NCBI RefSeq assembly: GCF_000381965.1
Contig: NZ_KB908463.1
Span: 1 to 64,000 of the forward strand
Direction: 5' to 3'
Length of the DNA: 64,000 nucleotides
DNA from: Oceanimonas smirnovii ATCC BAA-899
GTDB lineage: Bacteria > Pseudomonadota > Gammaproteobacteria > Enterobacterales > Aeromonadaceae
The translations under genes and the position numbers were made by a program. The notes under the pieces are model-generated. The model had not been told where the DNA came from, searched no databases, and saw only the letters and a list, made by a program, of their open reading frames with translations. Shown here piece by piece: positions 1-7,346 of the stretch (the stretch's first letter is position 1; each line of letters begins with the position of its first letter).

Positions 1-4
1 TTAA

Positions 5-122
5 TGCCTGGCGGCCATAGCGTTGTGGAACCACCTGATTCCATGCCGAACTCAGCAGTGAAACGCAACCGCGCCGATGATAGTGTGGCAGCTGCCATGT
101 GAAAGTAGGTCACTGCCAGGCA
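5..122 (+). rRNA. rrf: 5S ribosomal RNA
   Basis: The ends TGCCTGGCGG and CTGCCAGGCA pair to form the terminal helix of 5S rRNA, and the interior has the usual gammaproteobacterial loop sequences (CCGAACTCAG, GAAAGTAGGTCA). The length of about 118 nt fits. It is followed directly by tRNA-Asp, so this is the distal end of an rRNA operon entering from upstream of the window. Confidence 0.95.
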
Positions 123-155
123 CCCAATTTAGTACTCTGACTATACAGCTTTTGC

Positions 156-232
156 GGAGCGGTAGTTCAGTTGGTTAGAATACCGGCCTGTCACGCCGGG
201 GGTCGCGGGTTCGAGTCCCGTCCGCTCCGCCA
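156..232 (+). tRNA. tRNA-Asp (anticodon GTC)
   Basis: A 77-nt cloverleaf starts with GGAGCGG and ends CCGCTCCGCCA, with CCA encoded. The anticodon loop holds GTC, and the T-loop TTCGAGT is intact. It lies 33 nt after 5S rRNA, a common distal position in rRNA operons. Confidence 0.97.
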
Positions 233-240
233 TCATACAA

Positions 241-270
241 AAGCCCTGACCTTACGGTCAGGGCTTTTTT
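241..270 (+). terminator. Rho-independent terminator of the rRNA/tRNA-Asp operon
   Basis: AAGCCCTGAC and GTCAGGGCTT form a perfect stem around a short loop, followed by a run of T. It lies 8 nt after the tRNA. Confidence 0.9.
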
Positions 271-362
271 CATTTCCGGCTGCGCCGGACTTGCTGGATG
301 AGGTCGGTGCTGCGCACCTTCGCCTTCAAACGCGGTGCGTTTGCCACTCCGCCATTTTAAAG

Positions 363-390
363 AAGCCCTGAGTTAACGCTCAGGGCTTTT
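363..390 (+). terminator. Second terminator-like hairpin after the rRNA operon
   Basis: AAGCCCTGAG and CTCAGGGCTTTT form a second stem very like the first, 93 nt downstream. It gives a tandem stop to rRNA transcription. The 254-nt spacer between tRNA-Asp and the next gene otherwise holds nothing I recognise. Confidence 0.75.
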
Positions 391-485
391 ATTTCTGGCC
401 AAAGCTGCATTTTTTCTTTTTCCCTTGTTATAAGCTGCCTATACTCGTTCAATTCGTAGTAAATATTACTTAGGGATGAGTAAAT

Positions 486-1739
486 ATGATTAAAACCATC
501 AGACACAAGAAGTCTGAGCTCTGTAGCCTGGCCGTATTACTTGCTTTGTTTTCTTCTGGTGCTTCGGCATCCCAGTCCTGTGTAGCAGAACCTTCAGTTG
601 TTAATTCTGCGCCTTCCACATTTGCAATGAATCAGTCGCAGCTGCCGGAAACGATGACCAAAGAAGTAGAGAGTGCGGTTCGTCGTACTCTGGATTATGT
701 ATCCGCACCTGGCGTTATTGTCGGCATACAAACGCCTGAGGGAATATGGAAGAAAGCGTGGGGAGTGGCTGATCCTGCAACAGGTGAAGCAATGAAAGCA
801 GGCATGCATACTCGCATTGGCTCTGTGACCAAAACCTTTACCGGCACTTTGCTGATGCAGCTGGCTGACGCTGGCAAATTATCGCTGGATGACACCATAG
901 ACACTTATGTGGCCGGTGTGCCTAATGGTAATAAGATTACGCTTCGCCACCTCGCCAATATGACCAGTGGTGTATCCAGCTATACCCGTGCAGAGGCGTT
1001 TCTTGATATTTTCTTTGAAGATCCTTCCCAGATCTATACTCCCGAGCAATTACTGAATTTTGCATTGCCGGCATCACCGGAGTTCGAGCCCGGCGCATCC
1101 TTTGATTATTCCAATACCAATACAGTGCTGCTGGGCATGGTGATTGAACAAGTAACAGGAAAACCTATTGAACAGAGTTTATCAGCCATGATCCTGGAGC
1201 CTCTTGGGCTCACGAATACTGTCTGGCCTGGTAATGCTGCTGATATGCCTGACCCTTTTGCACAGGGTTTTACACTGCAAGGAAATGCGGCCACACCTGA
1301 GCAGCCTTCTAATGCCACTCACTGGAATCCTTCCTGGGGCTGGACTGCCGGAGAGATGATTTCCACCATGGATGATCTGCTGATTTATGGCAGAGCGCTG
1401 GGTACTGGTAAAGGGTTACTTTCGCCAGCTGCTCAGCAAACGCGTTTAACATCATTTCCTGATCCCATGGGGTACGGGATAGGAATGGGCTGCGCTGCTG
1501 GCTGGGTCGGGCATACCGGTGAGTTGCCCGGATATAACACTACGCTGTTCTATCATGTTGCCAGCGATACCACTGTGGTGGTTCAGGCTAACAGCGATAT
1601 ACGCTCCGGAGACTGCTCTGATGAAGAAGTATTACCAAATAATCCTACCGGAATAAGCTGCGCTTCACCGGCATCGCGGGTATTTGAGGCAGTGTCTGTG
1701 GCACTGGGTCATCCTTTTTCCATGACAGCACCAGAGTAA
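486..1739 (+). CDS. Secreted serine hydrolase, class C beta-lactamase/DD-peptidase fold
   Basis: A 417-aa protein of the beta-lactamase-like serine hydrolase family (Pfam Beta-lactamase). Residues 1-28 look like a signal peptide (charged N-terminus, hydrophobic core, cleavage near ASAS). The three expected active-site motifs are present: SxxK as SVTK near residue 113, YxN as YSN near 208, and the third box as HTG near 341 (GHTGELPGYN). Family members act as DD-carboxypeptidases, esterases or beta-lactamases in the periplasm; the sequence does not decide between them. The ATG follows a GGGATGAG ribosome site. The stop is 6 nt before the next gene, so the two are probably co-transcribed. The pair looks AT-richer than the core genes, between tRNA-Asp and pyrI, which suggests acquired DNA. 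Confidence 0.85.
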   Translation: MIKTIRHKKSELCSLAVLLALFSSGASASQSCVAEPSVVNSAPSTFAMNQSQLPETMTKEVESAVRRTLDYVSAPGVIVGIQTPEGIWKKAWGVADPATGEAMKAGMHTRIGSVTKTFTGTLLMQLADAGKLSLDDTIDTYVAGVPNGNKITLRHLANMTSGVSSYTRAEAFLDIFFEDPSQIYTPEQLLNFALPASPEFEPGASFDYSNTNTVLLGMVIEQVTGKPIEQSLSAMILEPLGLTNTVWPGNAADMPDPFAQGFTLQGNAATPEQPSNATHWNPSWGWTAGEMISTMDDLLIYGRALGTGKGLLSPAAQQTRLTSFPDPMGYGIGMGCAAGWVGHTGELPGYNTTLFYHVASDTTVVVQANSDIRSGDCSDEEVLPNNPTGISCASPASRVFEAVSVALGHPFSMTAPE

Positions 1740-1745
1740 CGCCAC

Positions 1746-3422
1746 TTGAATAAAATACAGCCATATCATTACCCGTATCTGTCAGCCTGTTTTACTGCGT
1801 TGACCATGCTGTCCCTGAGCACGTCTTCTCCGGTATTGGCTCAAGTCAGCGAGGCAGAGCAGGCTGTCGTAGAGCAAACCATTATTCTTCAGCGCCTTAC
1901 CCCACCACAAAAGCGCGGCATGATTGATATTGACATCATGGATCAGCAAGATGAGCTGTCGGAGCAGGAAGCAGAAAAAGTCACGCTGGTACTTAATTCT
2001 GTTACTGTGGACGGTGCATTTACGCTTGAGCCGGAACAGCTCAGGGCCAGCTGGCAGTCTTTACTGGGAAAAGAAATAACTCTGGCCGATCTGTATCAGG
2101 TGGCCCGGGATATTGATGCAGCCTATCTGGCAGCAGGCTATTTCTCCATGACAGTAGTACCGGTACAGGATCTTGAGTCCGGTCATGTTCATTTTCAGGT
2201 TTATGAAGGCTATGTAGAGCGGGTAGAAATTACCAGTGATATTCCTGGCATGGAGCGGAGGCTGGCTCCCTATATTGATCGTCTGATGGCCATGCAGCCC
2301 ATTCGAGTTAAAGAGGCGGAGCGAGTACTGCTGTTAATGAGTGATCTGGCCGGTGTTAATATTGAAGGAACCTTCATCAAACCCGATACGCCCCGGGCCG
2401 GAGGCCTGCTTAAACTGAATATCGGATTTAACCCGCGCTCAGTGATGGTTGCGCTGGATAATTTTGGCAGCGACGAGGTCGGGCCCTATGAGCTGGCCGC
2501 CAGTGCCGGGTTTAACGATGTCTTTGGCTATTTTGAGAGCAGTAACCTGCTGGCTCTGACGATTCCTGATGCACCGGAGCAAATGTCTATTTTTCAGCTC
2601 TCTCAGAATATGCCTCTCGGTTATAACGGGTTGTTTACCGGTTACAACCTGTCCTACATTGAACAGCAACCCGGCGGATCTCTGGCGTTGCAGCATATAG
2701 AGGTTGAGTCAGTGGTCGTGAGTGCGGAGCTGTCTTATCCTTTTGTGCGTACTTTGCAGCAAAGCCTGTTTGGTCGTGCTGAAGTGACATTTCAGCATGA
2801 TGATGTCGATATCATGAGTACAGCGGTTGCGCGCACTCGTATACGCCGTGCCGAACTGATGCTGGATTATGACAGCGCCCTGAGCAGTGGCGACCTGTCT
2901 GCCATGGCCGGAGTGGGAGCCGGGCATATTTCCGATATGGATCTGGGTGAGCAGCCCGGTAACTATCATTACTGGCGGGCGGCGCTCAATTACTTGTATC
3001 CGGTAAATAATAATATCAATATGCAGCTGCGGACCGTCGGGCAGCATTCTCCAATGATGCTGCCGGCGTCTTCACAGTTTTCGGTGGGCGGGTTTTCATT
3101 CGGACGCGCCTTTGAAAGCGGAGCTATCAGCGGAGACAGTGGCATGGCTGCAGCTGCCGAACTGATGTATGAGGTGACAACAGATTTGTCTTTACTGCCA
3201 TCGGTCGTGGTGACGCCTTTTATTGATTATGGCGTCACTCGTGAGCATCAACCGGGGGCGAGGGCTGAATATCAGGAATTGGGCTCTTACGGCATCAGTC
3301 TGGGCGGGACCCTTGCTGATCGCGTTTTGTTTGAGGTGAGTGCCGGTCTTCCCTGGCACAAGCCTGCCGACACAGACGAATCTGGCGGGCAGCTACTGTT
3401 CAGGCTGAGCAGTGTGTTTTAA
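1746..3422 (+). CDS. TpsB/ShlB-FhaC family outer-membrane transporter (orphan two-partner secretion translocator)
   Basis: A 558-aa protein. Residues 1-33 resemble a signal peptide ending at VLAQ. A POTRA domain lies at about 80-165 (LNSVTVDG...AAGYF...VYEGYVERVEI), followed by a long beta-rich region ending in an aromatic residue (SSVF), as in outer-membrane barrels. The segment SVGGFSFGRAFESGAISGD matches the conserved loop-6 region of the Omp85/TpsB superfamily, but the usual VRGY/F reads FGRAF. TpsB proteins export large TpsA exoproteins across the outer membrane. No TpsA gene is adjacent; the only neighbour is the serine hydrolase just upstream. The start used is TTG at 1746. The next in-frame ATG is 20 codons later and would remove the charged part of the signal peptide. 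Confidence 0.82.
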   Translation: MNKIQPYHYPYLSACFTALTMLSLSTSSPVLAQVSEAEQAVVEQTIILQRLTPPQKRGMIDIDIMDQQDELSEQEAEKVTLVLNSVTVDGAFTLEPEQLRASWQSLLGKEITLADLYQVARDIDAAYLAAGYFSMTVVPVQDLESGHVHFQVYEGYVERVEITSDIPGMERRLAPYIDRLMAMQPIRVKEAERVLLLMSDLAGVNIEGTFIKPDTPRAGGLLKLNIGFNPRSVMVALDNFGSDEVGPYELAASAGFNDVFGYFESSNLLALTIPDAPEQMSIFQLSQNMPLGYNGLFTGYNLSYIEQQPGGSLALQHIEVESVVVSAELSYPFVRTLQQSLFGRAEVTFQHDDVDIMSTAVARTRIRRAELMLDYDSALSSGDLSAMAGVGAGHISDMDLGEQPGNYHYWRAALNYLYPVNNNINMQLRTVGQHSPMMLPASSQFSVGGFSFGRAFESGAISGDSGMAAAAELMYEVTTDLSLLPSVVVTPFIDYGVTREHQPGARAEYQELGSYGISLGGTLADRVLFEVSAGLPWHKPADTDESGGQLLFRLSSVF

Positions 3423-3425
3423 CTT

Positions 3426-3448
3426 ATGCGGGCAGAGCCTGCCCGCAT
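3426..3448. terminator. Hairpin between the convergent TpsB gene and pyrI
   Basis: ATGCGGGCAG and CTGCCCGCAT form a perfect 10-bp stem with a 3-nt loop between two convergent genes. There is no strong T-run on either side, so termination efficiency is uncertain. Confidence 0.5.
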
Positions 3449-3452
3449 CGGT

Positions 3453-3908
3453 TTATACTGCCATAAAGTCCTGATGAAACGACTTCTCGCAGTAGCAGCA
3501 GCGAAAATGCACCTGGCCGCTGACGGCCCTTACGCGGAACTGGCTGCTGACCGGCTCTCTGCGGCTGATACAGTTACCGTTTGGGCAGGCAAATACGCCT
3601 TTGATCTTTTCCGGCAGATGTAACTGCAGTTTTTCAACTACTTCAAAGTCTTCAATCAGATTCACGGTCGCATCGGGTGCAAACAGCGCCAGCTGGTTGG
3701 CCTGTGCCGGTGACAGCCGCACGTTTTCTACTTTGATAATATCTTTGGCACCCAGTGCCTTGGACGGCAGATTAAGACCCACGGTAATACGCTCGCGGTT
3801 CTCTGCCAGACCAAACAGCTGCAAAATACGAATACCCTGACCGGCAGGAATATGGTCGATCACGGTGCCATTGTGAATGGCCTCGACTTGTAATTGGGTT
3901 TTATTCAC
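3453..3908 (-). CDS. pyrI: Aspartate carbamoyltransferase regulatory chain
   Basis: A 151-aa protein, close to the usual 153. It has the N-terminal allosteric nucleotide-binding domain and a C-terminal zinc domain with four cysteines (CPNGNC near 109-114 and CYC near 138-141) that join regulatory to catalytic chains. It mediates CTP inhibition and ATP activation of PyrB, the committed step of pyrimidine synthesis. It lies 9 nt downstream of pyrB on the same strand, the standard pyrBI arrangement. Confidence 0.97.
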   Translation of the reverse strand: MNKTQLQVEAIHNGTVIDHIPAGQGIRILQLFGLAENRERITVGLNLPSKALGAKDIIKVENVRLSPAQANQLALFAPDATVNLIEDFEVVEKLQLHLPEKIKGVFACPNGNCISRREPVSSQFRVRAVSGQVHFRCCYCEKSFHQDFMAV

Positions 3909-3917
3909 GGCTGCTCC

Positions 3918-4841
3918 TTACAGGGTTTCATTCAATACCAGGGCCAGCAGGGCCTGGCGAGCATAGACGCCGTTCTCGGCCTGCTCAAAATAGTAGGCAT
4001 AAGGGGTGTCATCAACCTCTACCGTAATTTCATCAATGCGCGGCAGCGGGTGCAGTACCTTGAGGCTGTCTTTGGCATTTTCCAGTACTTGCGGTGTCAG
4101 TACATAGCGGGATGCCACATGCATATATTCGGTTTCGTCAAAGCGCTCTTTCTGTACCCGGGTCATATACAGAATATCGAGTTCGTCCATGATTTCTTCC
4201 ATGCTGTCACGAAACTCAAAGTTAATGCCTTTTTCCTTGAGCTCATCACACAGATATTCCGGCATGGCCAGCGCCTGAGGGGCGATAAAGTAGAATTTGC
4301 AGCCAAACAGGCTCAGTGCCTGCGTCAGTGAGTGCACGGTGCGGCCGTATTTAAGATCACCAACAAAGGCCACGGTCAGGCCCTGCAGTGTGCCCTGAGT
4401 TTCATAGATGGTAAACAGATCCAGCAAGGTCTGAGTGGGATGCTGGTTGGAGCCGTCTCCGGCATTGATCACCGGCACTGATGAAAACTCCGCCGCCAGC
4501 CTTGCCGCGCCTTCCTGAGGATGGCGCATGACAAAGGCGTCGCTGTAAGAGCTGATAATGCGCACCGAGTCGGACAGAGTTTCGCCCTTTTTAGCCAATG
4601 AGGTGCTGCCGCTGTCGGAAAAGCCGATGACGGAACCGCCCAAACGATGCACGGCCGTTTCAAATGACAGCCGGGTGCGGGTGGAGGCTTCAAAAAAGCA
4701 GCTGGCAACCACTTTTTGTTTTAACAGCTCGGGTTGGGGCTGACTTTTAAGCTTCACGGCCGTGTCGATAACCAGTTCCAGCTCGGAGCGGGTAAAGTCA
4801 GATATGGATATGACATGCTTTTGATATAAAGGGTTTGCCAT
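3918..4841 (-). CDS. pyrB: Aspartate carbamoyltransferase catalytic chain
   Basis: A 307-aa protein that condenses carbamoyl phosphate with aspartate. Visible motifs are the carbamoyl-phosphate loop [13 protein letters not shown], the flexible loop with [18 protein letters not shown], and the late HPLPR loop. The frame stays open upstream to 5048, but homology starts at MANPLYQKH, so the ATG at 4841 is used. That ATG overlaps the stop of a leader peptide, and an attenuator hairpin lies just upstream, inside that leader. Confidence 0.97.
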   Translation of the reverse strand: MANPLYQKHVISISDFTRSELELVIDTAVKLKSQPQPELLKQKVVASCFFEASTRTRLSFETAVHRLGGSVIGFSDSGSTSLAKKGETLSDSVRIISSYSDAFVMRHPQEGAARLAAEFSSVPVINAGDGSNQHPTQTLLDLFTIYETQGTLQGLTVAFVGDLKYGRTVHSLTQALSLFGCKFYFIAPQALAMPEYLCDELKEKGINFEFRDSMEEIMDELDILYMTRVQKERFDETEYMHVASRYVLTPQVLENAKDSLKVLHPLPRIDEITVEVDDTPYAYYFEQAENGVYARQALLALVLNETL

Positions 4842-4981
4842 CAGCTGTGCTCTTGAAGTGAAATGCGGGCCATAAAAAAGCCCCTGAATGGGGCCATCAC
4901 AGAAACAGGATCGCAAACGCCAAAGCCGGTGCCGGCACAGGGCACCACTACCAATGAGTGGCAGCAGCAAGAGTAAGTCAT
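4841..4981 (-). CDS. pyrL: pyrBI operon leader peptide (PyrL-like, 46 aa)
   Basis: A short ORF not normally called by gene finders. It begins with ATG at 4981, preceded by GGAG at a 6-nt spacing, and encodes [10 protein letters not shown]...[18 protein letters not shown]. Its coding sequence runs through the attenuator terminator, with Phe-Phe encoded by the T-run, and its TGA overlaps the pyrB ATG (TGATG). In enterobacterial pyrBI, UTP-sensitive pausing lets ribosomes on the leader disrupt the terminator when UTP is low. The same layout is seen here; the role is inferred from it. Confidence 0.72.
   Translation of the reverse strand: MTYSCCCHSLVVVPCAGTGFGVCDPVSVMAPFRGFFMARISLQEHS
4874..4895 (-). 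terminator. pyrBI attenuator terminator
   Basis: On the minus strand GCCCC and GGGGC pair around ATTCA and are followed by TTTTTT. The hairpin sits inside the leader peptide gene, 33 nt before the pyrB start, which is the position of the enterobacterial pyrBI attenuator. Confidence 0.85.
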
Positions 4982-5013
4982 GGGCAACTCCATGGGTTTG
5001 CGAATCGACCGGA

Positions 5014-5042
5014 ATTATAGATAAATGCGTCGCCAAAGCAAA
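5014..5042 (-). promoter_or_regulatory. Probable pyrBI promoter
   Basis: A perfect -10 TATAAT lies on the minus strand at 5019-5014. A weak -35 (TTTGCT) sits about 17 nt upstream. Transcription would start near 5007, giving a short 5' end before the leader peptide ATG at 4981. Confidence 0.55.
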
Positions 5043-5110
5043 ATTCACACAGCAGGACAGTGCCGGCGGTGAAAGAGTGAGCGAACAGGCTTGGGGTAAG
5101 CAAAAAGCCC

Positions 5111-5138
5111 TTTACCTTTGAATTCAGCTCTATATAAT
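5111..5138 (+). promoter_or_regulatory. Probable tRNA-Trp promoter
   Basis: TTTACC (5111-5116) and TATAAT (5133-5138) are separated by 16 nt and lie just before the tRNA-Trp 5' end at 5153. Confidence 0.55.
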
Positions 5139-5152
5139 TCGCTTCGTGTTGC

Positions 5153-5229
5153 AGGGGCATAGTTCCAATTGGTAGAACAGCGGTCTCCAAAACCGACGGT
5201 TGGGGGTTCGAATCCCTCTGCCCCTGCCA
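5153..5229 (+). tRNA. tRNA-Trp (anticodon CCA)
   Basis: The acceptor stem AGGGGCA/TGCCCCT is followed by GCCA, with CCA encoded. The anticodon loop CTCCAAA carries CCA, and GGTTCGAAT forms the T-loop. It is one nucleotide longer in the D-loop (TTCCAATTGG) than the E. coli tRNA. Confidence 0.95.
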
Positions 5230-5238
5230 GCTTCACCG

Positions 5239-5268
5239 AAAAGGCCAGCCTCAGTGCTGGCCTTTTTC
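5239..5268 (+). terminator. Terminator after tRNA-Trp
   Basis: AAAAGGCCAGC and GCTGGCCTTTTT form a strong stem with a short loop and a T-run, 10 nt after the tRNA. holD starts 15 nt further on. Confidence 0.88.
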
Positions 5269-5282
5269 GTTATGGAGTATTG

Positions 5283-5654
5283 ATGAAATCACTACAGACC
5301 CGACTCTGGCAGTTTATGGCATTACCGGTATGGCAGTGCGCTCATGCCGAACGGCTGCCTTATGCTCCTGAACCCGCCCCTGTCGTTGCTGACGTTCGTC
5401 TTGTGATCGGACAAGGCCATCAGCTGCCGGCAACGCTGCTTAATGATCTGCTGATTGCGCTTGAAGGTGTACAGCCCGATATTCAGGAGGAAACGGCCTG
5501 GCTTGCCGCAGGCTGTCCTGATGCGCGTATTGTGCTGGGGTTTAACCTTACCGAGCCGGCCGGGCAGCTAAACTGGCAAGGTTCACTGCCGTTGTCTGCT
5601 TTACAAAAACGTGAACTCTGGAGCTGTTTATGCAGCCTGAATACCGGGCACTGA
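5283..5654 (+). CDS. holD: DNA polymerase III psi subunit
   Basis: A 123-aa protein. The weakly conserved HolD fold is indicated by an N-terminal MKSLQTRLWQFMALPVWQ helix, the VRLVIG strand followed by a leucine-rich LLNDLLIALEG segment, and the C-terminal LQKRELWSCL helix. HolD bridges the clamp loader to SSB through the chi subunit. The gene is followed by rimI with a 25-nt overlap, the same order as in E. coli, which is the strongest support. The frame extends upstream through the tRNA; ATG 5283 is chosen because it lies after the tRNA terminator. Confidence 0.85.
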   Translation: MKSLQTRLWQFMALPVWQCAHAERLPYAPEPAPVVADVRLVIGQGHQLPATLLNDLLIALEGVQPDIQEETAWLAAGCPDARIVLGFNLTEPAGQLNWQGSLPLSALQKRELWSCLCSLNTGH

Positions 5655-6073
5655 CACCGGCAGATCTTGATGCCATGGTGGCGGTAGAGCTGGCTGCCCA
5701 TCAGCATCCCTGGAGCCGCTCTTTACTGGCTGGTGCCTTTGACGCACGTTATTTCACCGGCTCCTTCTGGTATCAGCAACAGCTGCTAGGTTACTTTATT
5801 GCCGACAGGGTACTTGATGAAACCACCCTGATGAACATTTGTATCTCTCCTGAGTGGCAGGGTAAAGGGTTGGGCCGGTTACTGTTGCAGCACTATCTGG
5901 CTGACGCCCGGAAACTGGGTCTGTACTATTACTGGCTGGAAGTGAGAGCGTCCAACCAGGCCGCGATTGGGCTTTATCAGTCCTGTGGTTACCGGGAAAC
6001 CGGCCGGCGTCGTGGTTACTATCCGGCAGGCAGCGGCACCGAAGATGCCGTCATGATGCAAAAACACGGTTAG
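5630..6073 (+). CDS. rimI: Ribosomal protein bS18 N-alpha-acetyltransferase
   Basis: A 147-aa GNAT-family enzyme that acetylates the N-terminal alanine of ribosomal protein S18. The acetyl-CoA binding motif QGKGLGRLLL is at about residues 77-86. The downstream LEVRASNQAAIGLYQSCGY segment is typical of RimI. Its start lies inside the 3' end of holD, which implies translational coupling. Confidence 0.95.
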   Translation: MQPEYRALTPADLDAMVAVELAAHQHPWSRSLLAGAFDARYFTGSFWYQQQLLGYFIADRVLDETTLMNICISPEWQGKGLGRLLLQHYLADARKLGLYYYWLEVRASNQAAIGLYQSCGYRETGRRRGYYPAGSGTEDAVMMQKHG

Positions 6074-6113
6074 TTTCTATACTGAAAAGCACACACTCTC
6101 GCAGGGACGCATT

Positions 6114-7133
6114 ATGAGAGGCTTGCTTGCCATTGTGCTGGTGCTTGCAGGAATAGCACCTGCTCATGCCACTATCTATCAATACCGCGATGCCGCCGGT
6201 GTAGTGCATTACACCGACAACCGGCTCAAAGCCACTATCAGCCAGCGCTGGCATCAGGATGCCATTAACAAAGACGGTATTCTGGTGCGGGTGGTTAAAC
6301 AAAACGATGGCCACCACTTCTATGCCCTTAACCGCCTTGCCAGCCAGGCCCGTTTTAATATCAGATTTGTAAAGCGGCAGAATGTCAGCATACCCAAAGC
6401 CATGGAGCAACCGCTGATCCTGCCCGCCCGCCAGGAAACCTTTATCGGCAGGCTGACGCCAGATAGCAGCGGCAGCTGGAGTTATGATTACGGTTTTGCT
6501 TACAGCAGCCATTATGAAAAGAATAAGGTCAACCAGGGGCACAAGGTACAGAAAATAGCCGGCAGTACTATTGTCAGCCCCCGGGTTAATGCCTGGAAGC
6601 AGCATTATAATCAACCCCGGCAAGGTGTACTTAATCTCTCCGGCGCTGTGAATATCAGCCCGCCGGTGGCCGGTGCCTTTCGTATTTCGCAAGGCTTTAA
6701 CGGTGACTTCAGTCATAACAAGCGCTCCAACCGTTATGCCCTTGATATTGCATTGCCCGTTGGCACGCCTTTGCTGGCTACTGCCGATGGGGTGGTGGTC
6801 GCCGCGGTGGACCATCATGTTGGCGGTGGTCTTGAGGCCAGATACCGGGGCAAGTCCAATCATCTGCGCTTGCGTCATCCTGACGGTACCATGACGCTTT
6901 ATGCTCATCTGAATACCGGCTCACTGAAAGTGAAAAAAGGCGATCGGGTAAGATCCGGGCAGGTGGTGGCGGCCTCCGGGCATACCGGTTACAGCTCAGG
7001 CCCGCATTTGCACCTGGCGGTGCAGGTAAATAACAAGGGGCGAATGGAGTCCATCCCCTTTACTCTGAATGGCCGCCTGCCTGATGCTGGCAATACGCTG
7101 TTGGCCCGAGGCAGTGAAGGTAGTAACGAATGA
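6114..7133 (+). CDS. Secreted M23-family peptidase with N-terminal DUF4124 domain
   Basis: A 339-aa protein. Residues 1-19 form a signal peptide (MRGLLAIVLVLAGIAPAHA). A DUF4124 domain follows (IYQYRDAAGVVHYTDNR, about 20-40). The C-terminal third is a LytM/M23 domain with the metal-binding pattern HNKRSNRYALDIALP, then YAHLN and a final HLHLAVQV. M23 enzymes cut peptidoglycan peptide bridges; both metal-binding motifs are present, so it should be active. It has a good GGGA ribosome site and stands alone on its strand. Confidence 0.88.
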   Translation: MRGLLAIVLVLAGIAPAHATIYQYRDAAGVVHYTDNRLKATISQRWHQDAINKDGILVRVVKQNDGHHFYALNRLASQARFNIRFVKRQNVSIPKAMEQPLILPARQETFIGRLTPDSSGSWSYDYGFAYSSHYEKNKVNQGHKVQKIAGSTIVSPRVNAWKQHYNQPRQGVLNLSGAVNISPPVAGAFRISQGFNGDFSHNKRSNRYALDIALPVGTPLLATADGVVVAAVDHHVGGGLEARYRGKSNHLRLRHPDGTMTLYAHLNTGSLKVKKGDRVRSGQVVAASGHTGYSSGPHLHLAVQVNNKGRMESIPFTLNGRLPDAGNTLLARGSEGSNE

Positions 7134-7257
7134 AATTATTTCATTTGGTAAATGCACCATCAAGCGAGTGAACAAACCGTTTTGTCTTTGTATGATGGGG
7201 TTAACTGCTGCTGAATCTGCCTGACCTGGTGGTTGTTGTTGTTTGAGCGGTTATCAG

Positions 7258-7280
7258 GCAACTGCCGGCAGTTGCTTTAT
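7258..7280 (+). terminator. Palindromic hairpin with T-rich tail after the M23 gene
   Basis: A perfect 18-nt palindrome (GCAACTGC, CG, GCAGTTGC) is followed by TTTATGCTTTTT. It could end M23-gene transcription about 120 nt downstream, or lie in the leader of the transporter gene. Confidence 0.4.
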
Positions 7281-7291
7281 GCTTTTTGCTA

Positions 7292-7325
7292 TGGTTTTTT
7301 AATCGACTTCTTATATAAAAAACCA
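7292..7325 (+). promoter_or_regulatory. Inverted repeat just upstream of the NRAMP-like gene
   Basis: TGGTTTTTTA (7292-7301) and TAAAAAACCA (7316-7325) form perfect 10-bp arms with a 14-nt loop. The repeat ends just before the AGGA ribosome site of the transporter. It could be an operator or an mRNA hairpin affecting translation. Confidence 0.4.
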
Positions 7326-7346
7326 CAAAAAAGCAGGAACAGCAGT

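Noticed and set aside
156-3450. Integrated element using tRNA-Asp as attachment site
   Set aside because: I found no duplicated tRNA 3' end downstream and no integrase, so an integrative element is not supported despite the accessory look of the two genes.
4842-5048. N-terminal extension of pyrB to 5048
   Set aside because: The extension is read in a different frame from the leader peptide, crosses the attenuator and predicted promoter, and has no homology; family alignment starts at 4841.
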